DNA from: Manduca sexta | Lineage: Eukaryota > Arthropoda > Insecta > Lepidoptera > Sphingidae | DNA: 64,000 nt | Reading direction: 5' to 3' | Assembly: GCF_014839805.1 (NCBI RefSeq) | Contig: NC_051124.1 | Location: 7,936,001-8,000,000, forward strand | In this document: positions 1-11,300 of the stretch, piece after piece | Layout: the number at the start of each line of letters is the position of its first letter | Numbering within the stretch: position 1 is the first letter of the stretch | Notes under the pieces: generated by a model | What the model was told of the DNA's origin: nothing | Database searches by the model: none | Seen by the model: the letters and a program-made list of their open reading frames with translations, nothing else | Translations under genes and position numbers: made by a program

Positions 1-256
1 ATGTCGTTAAGATATTAAAATCTACCTATGTATATCAAAGTTACATTATCTATGACTATATATTGCAGTATGTTCAGCGTTCAGCTACATATGCCAGCTC
101 GTATAAATCGTACATCCCTGCCCATTGTCTTAATTAGAGCCAACGTTGTTTCAAATGAAACCCCAGCTTCAGTGAAATGTATATCGTATGCGTATCATAC
201 GCAACTGGGTATTGCATTAGAAATTGAAATACAATGTATATTAGAAATCATTTTGC

Positions 257-504
257 CGTGACCACCAGCCCCGGATCTATGGGGGGACAAGCCGGGGCCC
301 ATGCCCCGGGCGGCGAATTCAGAGGGCGGCAAATCCAAACTTTGACTACTGAGACATCCAGAACATTACACACATAAATTATTTCCCGCGGGGCGCGGAA
401 TGATGATGATGATGATAACAATGCTAAAAATATAGGTGGTCGGCGGCGGCATTATCCATTTGCCCCGCCTCCAAAAAATTCAAGATCCGGGACTGGTGAC
501 CACT
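257..504. mobile_element. MITE-like element with 21-bp imperfect terminal inverted repeats
   Basis: The ends at 258-278 and 483-503 are inverted copies differing at three of 21 bases (gtgaccaccag... against ...ctggtgaccac). The interior is GC-rich, with gggcggcaaat motifs and a (gat)n run at 401-416, unlike the AT-rich flanks. No clear target duplication is seen. The superfamily is not assigned. Confidence 0.55.
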
Positions 505-1275
505 TACGAGATAAAAAACAAACCTATAGCCCTCAACGATAAATAGCTTCATAGGAACATAATCTTTTTCCAATAATGCAAATGGATTACCAGGTACAAA
601 TTTATGTTTTAGAAATAACCTTCAATGTCCAAAAACTGCATAGCTATATTATGTAGTTGTTTTGTAGATCAAACCAAAATTATTATTCATATACGTAACT
701 TTGTATTATTCTTTGTAAAAGATAAAAACTAATGCCTATCAAAAATGTATTATCACTAAAATAAATACATTATAATCTTAAATGAAATACCGATAATGTT
801 ATCTAAAACCCAATGGACTTAATTAAAGCTGACGAAAAGTTTAACAGTATTTCGCAAATATCCTTTCTAATCAATACTTCGGCAATTCCTATGACGGGTG
901 GGCGTTGTTCAAACTTTAACTGAAATAGTTGTTTGCATCTCTTTCTCACCTGCTATCTCTTTTTAACATAAATCTAAACTCATTGACAACGTGAATTCTT
1001 TGGTCTCTGATGTACGCATACTTTAATTACTACGTTGCTTGGGATGGAAAAATATAACTAGAATGTGCAACATCGAAACATAACGAAACAGAAAAAAAGC
1101 AAAATGAAATCGGGTAATCTTGGATTCATTCTGTACTAAACTGATTGTAAAGAGTTATGCTTAAAAGGTAAAATCCACTTTTAAAAGGATGATTATAGAT
1201 TACACTCTAAGTATTAAACTATTGTAGCCATTGAATATTTGGATTTATTATAAAAGATGGATTCTTCTGTCTATA

Positions 1276-1327
1276 ACAACATATAGTATACCTATTCATC
1301 TATATCAATAGGTATACTATATGTTGT
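1276..1327. repeat. Perfect 21-bp hairpin
   Basis: The arms at 1276-1296 and 1307-1327 are exact reverse complements with a 10-nt loop. The sequence is AT-rich and not flanked by obvious target duplications. It directly abuts the interspersed repeat that follows. Confidence 0.85.
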
Positions 1328-1331
1328 ATGT

Positions 1332-1455
1332 TGGTGCAACCAGGGCACCCACTTTTCGCCGAGTGTGTTCCGTCCCAGGATGTGATATCGAGCGAGCCTA
1401 TCGCCATATCGGCCACATATTCCAGGCTCCGAGCTGATATTGAGCAGAAAACCCA
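1332..1455. repeat. Interspersed repeat fragment
   Basis: This GC-richer block (gcaaccagggcacccac... to ...gctgatattgagcag) sits in AT-rich DNA and resembles a dispersed lepidopteran repeat I recognise from its wording. Only one copy is in the window, so the call rests on recollection and base composition. Confidence 0.4.
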
Positions 1456-1764
1456 AATATCATTAAATTATTCAAATAAAAATAAATAATACATTAATAG
1501 GTGAACAACGATCAATAAATTTTCTTTTTTATACAAAAATAATAATAAGATACGCAACTCATGCACACATACCTATCACCGAAATTCCTTTAAATAAATA
1601 GAAATGTCAGCAAATGCAAAACATAAATATAAATAAATACTTAATCTGATAAACAATTAAAAAAAAATCGAGGATTTTACATACCTAAGTATTATTGCTA
1701 TGTAGGTTAATGTTAAAATGACTGCAATATGGATTGGGTACTACTCTGGGTGGACGCCGCCACT

Positions 1765-1792
1765 CCTAAACCTCAGTTTAGGAGTTTTTTTT
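1765..1792 (+). other. Short hairpin followed by T-run
   Basis: ctcctaaac and gtttaggag form a perfect 9-bp stem with a 4-nt loop, followed by eight T residues. In bacteria this would read as a terminator. In an insect genome it is most likely a repeat end or chance. Confidence 0.35.
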
Positions 1793-2129
1793 AGTAGCTA
1801 AATGCGAAACGCAATTTGTCAGAGGTCAGAACGACTCACTCTGCTGAGTATTTTACTTCGTAAACAATAGCCATTTCCAGTCGGGTAGACAATGCATAAT
1901 CGACATTCACTGGAAGTACGCAGATTGTAGCTAAATCTGCTGTAGCTACAATGAAACATCCAAATTTGAATTCTGAATCTATTAAACGCATAATATTCTT
2001 CTTCCGTACCCTTGGCTCGGATCTACATAGATGCATTTCCTAGGTCTTATATCTATCTATCTCTAAAGCTCTATCAGCTACTTTACAAATAAAGTCAAGA
2101 CAATATCCTTATTATTACCACGTTTACAG

Positions 2130-2313
2130 GAGGAAATAGAATCATCACTACGGCTTGTGCACGCGGTGGCGACCGGCGCAACTGGAGCATTGTGCGTCAC
2201 TCACCGGTATGGACGCCTACGGGCTCCGATGCATACCGCCAGATGGGACACCACGAGAGCCAGGGCAGACCTCGCCGCTAATCTGCTGCACCAACTTGGA
2301 CTGGAAACTGCTG
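2130..2313 (+). CDS. GPR158-like exon 1 of those visible (ectodomain start)
   Basis: The acceptor is tttacag before GAG and the donor is ctg|gtcagt. It starts in phase 0 and ends after codon base 1. The peptide begins [20 protein letters not shown] and carries one Cys. It opens mid-domain, so at least one earlier coding exon must exist. No upstream exon with a signal peptide was found in 1-2129. Confidence 0.8.
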
Positions 2314-5300
2314 GTCAGTACAATTTCCATTCCTATTTTCAAGAGCTTTAACAATGTTCTTAACTTTACTTGCGCATTGTTTATTTGAAGTACATAATAT
2401 ACGTCAAGTATAGTATAAATGTTCAATTTCAAATATATTTTGATATATGTATTCGAAATCATTAATGATTAAAAATATATCGACTAAGACTAAATCCACA
2501 TAGTTAAGTGGATTTAATTTTCAAAATCAACATCGAAGCATTTATGTAGTAGGTAGGTGTTACGTAACTTCGGCACCCATTCCGCAGTTTACGCTCACTT
2601 GGCACCAATCTGCAAACTATAAAGTGTTAATGAAGCTATTCAAACTATTTTGTTCACATATAGCCAAGCAGATTTCTGTTGGCAGTCCTCATTAAAATGC
2701 AAAGATCTTTCGTCTACGATTTGGCCTTTCGCCATAGGAACACGAATTTAACGGCGGGCATATCGCTTTCCGTATCAACAAGCTTGCATAAAGGATGGGT
2801 CGTTCTGGGATTTGATTTCCAATACACATATTGGAACCTACTTGAATCCAATCACAAGCGTTTAGCTGTTTAAGTGAGCGTGCCTAAAGATATTTCCCAA
2901 TAAAAAATTATAGTAGTATTATGCTGTCTCAAAATATCAAATTCGGGGTCAGGAACGGAACTCTCTTCCACCCTAAATATACATATTCCGTTTACAATAG
3001 CATACCAGTAATTAAACGTAAATTCAACGTGAAATCAACTTAAACGCTTTTCTCTAACACTTCACACGAGTAACTCACCTAAACTAAGTTAGCACAGTAT
3101 CTATTATACAAGTTTGTTGTTTGTTGAACATTGTGTTAACATCTGAGTTAGATATATATTATACCTAATAAACTATTTCTTTTGTAGAGGTTCTTATGGC
3201 AGTTTCTCAAGGATTAGTGATGGGAGCTAGTCCTACGGAACGGGCAGTAGGGTCACGTGCATTAGCTTTGAGGTCCGATGGAGTGGTGAACAGTGCCGTG
3301 GCGTGGGAACGATATGGATCTGCAGAGCCTATAGCTGTCGTGTCTCCACAGTTGGAAAAGCCGCCTGATCCTGAATATCCTTGGTATGTTTCTTTTTGCA
3401 ATAATTTATAAATAACTAAATATTGTACTAAATAAGTTTAAGTACTTACTCACAATAAAAAATGTATGTAATCTGATTTCTAACTGTTCGAAGCCATTTT
3501 TAAATTTTCTATATACCTACTTTCTTTCTCACCTCACTGTCTCTTTGATGTAAATTTATCTATTGAACCATTTACATTATTTCTATTGGACTGACATAGG
3601 GTTGGATATAATAATATAGTGTTCAATGATGCGCATTTGGAAAACTCGTAAGCGAATGGTGTAATATGCAAATAATGGGGATGATAATAAGCAATAAACC
3701 TAACAAAATGGACTGATGCCAAAACCGCAGACCATTCAGTGGGCGATGACCAAAAATTATTAATACTATATTAATCAGGGATTTTCCTGTTATTTATTGA
3801 GATTTTTATAAGTACCGATATTCGTCACTTAAATCAAAATTCAACCAATAATAGTGCAAATAAAGCAAAGTTCGTTGGTTATAACTACTTATATTATTCG
3901 CAGGTACGTTTCTGCCCACGAAAGTGACACGCTACGTTCTCCGAAGTTCATGCCGTCATCCCCTGGTGCGACTATGGAGGGATGGTGGACTTATCCCTAC
4001 TACAGCTGTGAAGCTAAACGATGGCTGCTTTCTTATACTGTCCCTGTTTCTACCATCCGTGGGTAAGAACTCGATTACATACCTTCGGTTTCGCAGAGTT
4101 GCTACTAAAACATATATAAAGTGCAACCTTGTGTATGTTTAGAATTTTAACGCTTCAATAGTTGTTAGTAGTAAATATTGCCAAATAACGCTAACAAATT
4201 TATAATAATAATATTAATTCCAGATTGAAAGGCATCGTATCGCTTGACATAGACATATCTAGTTTGGAAATAAACCAATGCGAGGACATAGCTGAAGATG
4301 AAAACGACAACCAAATATATTCATTCCATGGAACTCATAAATGTCCCAATGAAACTACTTATGTAAGTTTTTGAATACATTTTAACGCAAACAAATTCAC
4401 TATGTCGCTGCGTAGAATTCGACAGCGCCCCATACGCATACGTAAACATGTATATAAAACAAAATAAATTTCAAGTTTTCTAACTAATGGAATAGTCATT
4501 ACTAAATATAAGAATGTTCCAACAAATAACATACATCCTAAGCCAAGCAAACTACTAAAAAACAAAATCAAAAGAGTAGACTGCAAAACAAGTGCCATGA
4601 ATGTGACATCCTCCTCGTCGCTTATTTATAGTTGTAGCCACGGATATAGCTTCACAAGTTAATCTGACTACTGTAGACTGTATTAAAACTGCTTGAACTA
4701 ATAGCAATGCATGAGTATTGCTGCCAAAGTTTCTTAAACATACAAAACTGTTTCAAACGTTCGGAGCTGAAAAGACGTGAATATATCGTGAACGTACGTG
4801 AACTTTTATACAGAATGTAATTCATAGAGGCAGGTAGGGGGGACGCCGGTCCTCTGCACACACCATCTGTTGAGACAATCACTACTACTAAAAAAATAAA
4901 ACGACGTGATCGTTTTTATTTTTATCCTGTGAGGCCACTTCAGGAAAATTACCGATGATAAATTACTTTACAAACAGTCCAAATAGTTTTAACTCTGTAA
5001 CCTTTTTTTACATACAGGCACGGCATAGTAACCCCACTGTACTTGATGGTCAGCGGAGTGGGCTCCAATAAAATGTCGACTGACGAGAGATGATTATCCC
5101 TTGACAGCCGCCACAATTATACCGGCTTTATGGAAACGGATATATACAAGCTGGTCACAGAACGCAACATACGTGGGTCACTGTGGCGGGTTTTGACACC
5201 TTGTGTACGATTGTCGCTATCCGGGCGGATATGATGTATCCTGCCACTAGCAAAATACTCTATTATCAAATGTCTGTCTTCATGTTATATTTTTATTGCA

Positions 5301-8300
5301 GTGTGAATATAGACCGAACCGTGAAGTGAGTGCGCGCCGCGCCGGCTGGGCACGCGGCTCGTATATTTGTCGATGTCGTCAAGGATATTATTCTATACAC
5401 CACCCAGAAGGATTTAATGGCTCCCTCGTTGAAGGTACTGATTTAGCTTAAATTTACGTTGCTTAATAATATTGTGTCTGATACCAATTCGACATTAGAT
5501 AAACATGACGTATCCTTACTAAAAATTAAATGTCCTTTAGTCTCTCAAAGAATAATTCATTATAGCGATATGTCTCTTCTAATTTCATATAATTATTAAT
5601 TAACTACTAAAGGTATCATGAAAATACCATAATGAAAATACGACTACGATTAAGTTGAAACTTGGACAATGGACATCATTGTGTTATTTCATGCTTTTGA
5701 GCTACATTTTGCCGTAGTCGGGTTTCAGCTGTTTACATTTTTTTTTTTGTTAATTAGTTATCTAAGTACGACTCATAATTTTTAAAACATGTTAAGTAAG
5801 GTACTTGGTATCGAGTGAAGATATTTTGTGGGTTAAGAAGAGTGCGTTCGGCTAATTTCGGACGGTTTTTTGGTGTGTTGCGAGAAGTCTCGAAAATATT
5901 TTGTTTCTCATAAAATATTTAAGGGATACCAACATTTTATATATGAAACTGGTTATTATTAATGCTGCTCTATGTGATAATTTAATCATCTTCCAATTCC
6001 CTCTGTGTAAGCTTAAAAATAGATGATAATATCTGTATAGAAATTTAAAACCCTTAGAAAAGATCGGACCTTCGCGGGGTAAGTTTGGACTCCGTTCTAA
6101 TAACGCTTCTAATGCTTGTATGATAAGGTCCATAAAATCAAACAGAAGTCTCAAAACTGTTAAGAAGAGCGAAATCCACCTTTTTTGTTTCAATGCACAT
6201 AGCGCACCCGTTCTTGGTCGTAGCATAAATTGTGGTATACAGGGTGGGGCAAAAAGAGACACCGTAATCGTCTACATAGTTTAAACAAAAAAATAACCAT
6301 AGATTCGTGATATTTTTTCGTTATACGATCTTACCCCGTATCCAATTTTACCCGAACGCACCTTCTGCTCCTCGCTCGGAAGCTCTGATTTTCTTTCAAG
6401 GCGCTTTCCGAAGCAAAACGGTACGTTAACTGCACTTTACTTTGGTTGTTTTATATTTATGGTAGCTAGTGAAAGGCTGGTAGGTTAGCTAGGCTAGGGC
6501 TCATGTCCTCACCGGTGAGGATCGCGACGCGTTACCCTTCTATTTCCCCCTACTTGCCAGCCCGAGCTGGTTACTTCGTACTTTTGTACCTAGTCTTTTG
6601 TATAAACTTTATCCCTAATTTAAAATCTCCATAGTTATATAAGTGATTTTAATAGTTGTTTAGAAATAATAATTATTCTTATTCTTTGTTTTGACGTATC
6701 ATAAGTGCAACTTTGTTCGCCGACGTGATAAATAAAGTATTTTATTTTATTTTTTTATTTTATCATTTGAATATTGTTTCGTTAATGTCGTAATGAAAAC
6801 CTCATTAAAATTATTGATTACGCGCATCTTCTAAAATACAGATCATTTAATTTACAACCAACACTAGGTATGATAATATTCAAAGATATTAATCTTTGAA
6901 GTCTTTGATAATATTAGAGATCTTTGAAATTTTCAAGTAGACCTAAAGTTTATTTTGTAATGAAATTATTCCCAAATCTTTGCACATTGCCGCCTATAAC
7001 TTCGGCACAATGCTTCGGCATCGCACATGGAACTAATTGCTCAAGGCCTTTGGCTGAAGGAGGGGCCTTTTTTGGTATGCTAAGATTGGTAAGCAATGGT
7101 TGGAACACGCCACCGGTCACCGCGAAACACGCGCGCGTTAAATGTCAAATTGACAAATTATTTCTTGATTGTTTATTTTGGGTCCTTAATGAATTATTTG
7201 TGATATTTATAAATAAAGTAATACATAATAATAACAATGATTTACGTACCCTGGGTTAACACTCTACACCAGGAATAAATAAGTATTAACGCCTACTGTT
7301 TTGTGGTTTTCCTCACATTTACGCGACGCGTTTTAGAAGCATTTTTGATTTATTAAAAACATCCTCATATTGTAGTTGCCTATCAAGAATTTGAAGAAAA
7401 TGGACTAGAGAACTGGAGCGAGCCCTACGAATGTTTAAAATGCCAGCCGGGGTGCGAGACGTGCCGCGGCCCACAACCATGTCTAGCTACTTACAACTGG
7501 CCCTTTCGGTAATCTTATTATTTCTACAAAAATTACTAAAAATTTTGACAAAAATTGTATATTTGAATATTCAGACTGAGTCCTAGATAAACATAATATA
7601 TATATTTTTTAATAAAATCCAACGATGTTTATCTGAGTGAACTCATGAGCCTTAAGACCAAGAGGTGACATGTAAAATTTTAAAATATCTTCACAGCTTA
7701 TTCGAGACCATTCATTTCTATTTATATAAGAATCTTCATTTCTATTTGTTCTTATTCTTATATATTATATAAGAATAAGAACAAATAGAAATGAAGAACT
7801 GTACTACAAATGCTCTAATACTGATTCAGATAGTTAATATTTTTACTGTACGATTGCAGGATATCTCTATTAGTGATTTCGGTGAGTTGTGCGGGACTGA
7901 CTGTATGTCTCACAATCTACACACATCACCACCGTCGGGTCAAAGTGTTCCGTGTCGCCAGTCCTGTGTTCCTCTCCATCACACTGCTTGGCTGTGCTAT
8001 TATGTACATGGAGGTAATTATTTTTATTCACATATTATGTGTTCCAGAAAAGGTATCAATAATAACTTAATTGATGTGGATGATTTGTAACTTTTTTGTA
8101 AATTTTGTATCAAAAAACTTTTAATTTTAAATAGCAATTGTAATAATGTCAGTGGCTATAGATATGGTGCCTTTCTATAATCTATTTTGTTAATAAAAAA
8201 GCAAAAAAGAATAGGGAAACAGTTAATGGCATATCTTAGGGACAGATTTGTCATTCCCATATATTTTTTTTTGTTTTCCATTGGCTTTGGCAGTTAAGTA

Positions 8301-11300
8301 TAAATGAACAATTTTTTTTTTATTTGTCAAGAATATGCACTTCCCATGTCTTCAGGTGTTAATATACAAAAACCAATGAAAATGGCTTAAATTTGTGTAT
8401 GAATCTAATGCATACAATCTGGGCTCTAGATATAAACTTTAATATATTTAGCATAAAATAAAATACTTATACATTTGATTTATAAAATTAGATACAGGTT
8501 TATTTGATATTACTAACTTACATTTATATTTATGAATATTGGGAGCACATTTATCCTGTGAAACAAGTACTAAAAAAAAATCTAAAACAGTAATTACAAC
8601 AAGCAAGTTCTAAATATATAAATATTTACAGATGGCAGCCATATTCCCAGTTCTGGACATGTATTCCTGTATTGCCACAAAATGGACTCGTCATATGGGC
8701 TTTTGCATCACTTACACTGCATTGTTGATGAAAACATGGAGGTAACTTACAAATTAACTTCAAAAACATTGTTGTCTTCTTGTACTTAAAACTATGATAA
8801 TTATTAAAAAGGATATAATGTCTCGTTAATATATATAATAATCAATTAAATGAGCATCTATTTTTACCCATGGCAAGGTGTCCATATAAACTGATCTCTG
8901 CTGATTCCCTTTTCGTAACTTATGTTAAATTTAATAATCACTAGCTTTTCCTAACGGCTTCACCCATATGAAGGAGTTTTCTGGGATAAAAGCCCTACTA
9001 TATATATTCCCGGGATAGTAAGTAGCCTTCCCAGGGTCTTAAACTATCTCCATACCAAATTTCATTTTGATAATTATACCATGTTTTATGTCACGGCCCG
9101 TCTCCGTGGGAACGGGATAAAAAGTATGTTATGTCCGTCTCCTGGTTCTAACCTACTTCCCTACCAATTTTCAGCCAAATCGGTTCAGCCATTCTTGAGT
9201 TATAAATAGTGACACTAACACAACTTTGTTTTATATATATATTAGAATGATTTTCAGACCACATTTATGCATTTTACTATCTATATGTTGGTTCCCTTCC
9301 GGATAATTTCATCCGTCGCCACTTATAATTACAGTAAAATGGTTTTACCGTAATCTCACCTTTTGTTATTTTCAGAGTATCCCTGACATATAGAGTGAAG
9401 TCAGCACACAAACTGAAGTTGACTGACAAACAACTTCTCCAGTGGATGGCGCCTATATTACTTATCATGTTGGTTTATCTAGGCACTTGGACACTGTCTG
9501 CACCGCCCGACGCGGAGGAAGTAAGTGTTTTTATACAGGATGTTGCAGAAAGTGGTTTCAATATTTACCCTACAAATACATTTAAAGTTTAACTCTATTA
9601 TGAAAGTGTTAGATGTTTGATGTTTTCTCACATTTCAATCCTGAAAATATTAATTTTAATGTTGTGTCTTGTAAATTTTTTTTTACTATAATTACCTATA
9701 GTGATGTAATTTCTTGGTATTAATTTCATCATTTTAAATGTATGGTAAATGTGTTGTTATTTTTAGATTACAGATAACAAAGGGCTGAAGTTTAAACAAT
9801 GCACATATAATTGGTGGGATCACAGTTTAGCTATAGGTAAGTCCAGGTTGTATGTTGAACAATGACTCCAATTTTTGATAAAAGATTTTGTATAAATTAT
9901 ATTATTTTTGTATTCTATAAGAAAGGGAGTATTAAATGCGTTATGCATTTTTACCAACTCCAAAATGTTTAGACCCGCTATTTAAAGATAGGCATCTCCT
10001 AATATACTACCATTACCAATTCCAATTTTCTTTTTCCAGGTGAAATATTGTTTTTGCTTTGGGGTGTGCGCGTCTGTTATCGTGTGCGTCACGCAGAGAG
10101 CTTGTACAATGAGGCGAAACTGATCTCCTTCGCCATTTACAACATATTCACTGTCAACTCACTGATGATTGCTTTCCAGTAAGTGTCAAATTATTTTATC
10201 GGGTAATTTTGGAAAATATTTATTAAATATGTATGACTAATATATTAGCTACAGTAAAAATATAGAGGTCACGATTTTTTTTCTTAGACAGATATTGTTC
10301 TCTGCTCTTTGTATACTTGTATGTCATCTGATCATTTTGTGCCGAATAGAGCCTTTTTCCTCCTTTGAATTTCAATACACATCCTTAGATTGTGTCAGAA
10401 ACGATACAAGAATCCGTCTTTTTTATGGTGATAAGTCGTAAAATTCTATCTCTCGACCAATTCCAATCATCCCAATTAAACGACACGGACCTTAGTGTAG
10501 CGTTTGTTATGATATATTCAAGCCCCTCTCGCCTCCTATATACAGAGCTATTTCACCACTCGTCAATGTTTTTATTACAGTTTACTAATCTTGCCAAGAG
10601 CTGGTCCAGATATAAAATACCTCCTCGGTTTCATAAGAACCCAACTGTCGACATCGACTACGGTGTTGCTTGTATTTTTGCCAAAGGTAAGTAATTCTTT
10701 TTTATACTTTGAAAAGTGTACTAATAATTACTGGTAAAAAATTAACACCAATTACTTGTTACCATTGTGGTGATATGGATCCGCTTCGTTATCCACAAAA
10801 TATTTACTTTTGAATTTTATTATAAATTTCTACCACTGTCACCTGTGTGTCATGGCAGACTTCACATACCCGCAAAATTTTCAACATTTTCTTTCTTACA
10901 TTCACGCAACGCAATACGCACATGATTTAGAAAAGTCAGAGCCTTCTGCCTTTTGAACTTTAGACCTGTAAGCGTACTAAACAGTAACATAACCTTATGA
11001 GGGTGGATTAATGCCCACCCACGTTGTTTTGAGTAGCAGTGGCGTAGGGTCCATATAACCCGATTACTGTCGCTTCCTTTAATGTAGAAGTTATAAATAA
11101 TCTATTTATCATTAAAACGATTTGCAGGCCGCATTTATGCATATTAGTAGGTACTTATATGTTATGTTGGATTCCCTTTCGGAAAATTTCACCTTTCGCC
11201 ATTGTTTAGCCCACTACAACTGTAAATTTAAAAATTAGGATACACCCCCCCACTCCCTCTGTAAATGAGTTACGAGTATGGTAGTGAGCCGCGTGGTCCG

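Noticed and set aside
28..261. 77-codon open frame as a missing first exon of the receptor
   Set aside because: No signal-peptide character beyond weak hydrophobicity, no donor in a compatible phase, and composition like random AT-rich DNA.
1765..1792. Rho-independent-like terminator
   Set aside because: The window is clearly insect nuclear DNA, where such a hairpin plus T-run has no terminator role for Pol II genes.
5852..6262. 136-codon minus-strand open frame
   Set aside because: It lies within an element bounded by inverted ends in a receptor intron, has no family resemblance and no supporting start context.
7791..8090. 99-codon open frame across intron 6 and exon 7
   Set aside because: It reads exon 7 in the wrong frame. 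The phase-consistent frame gives TM1-TM2.
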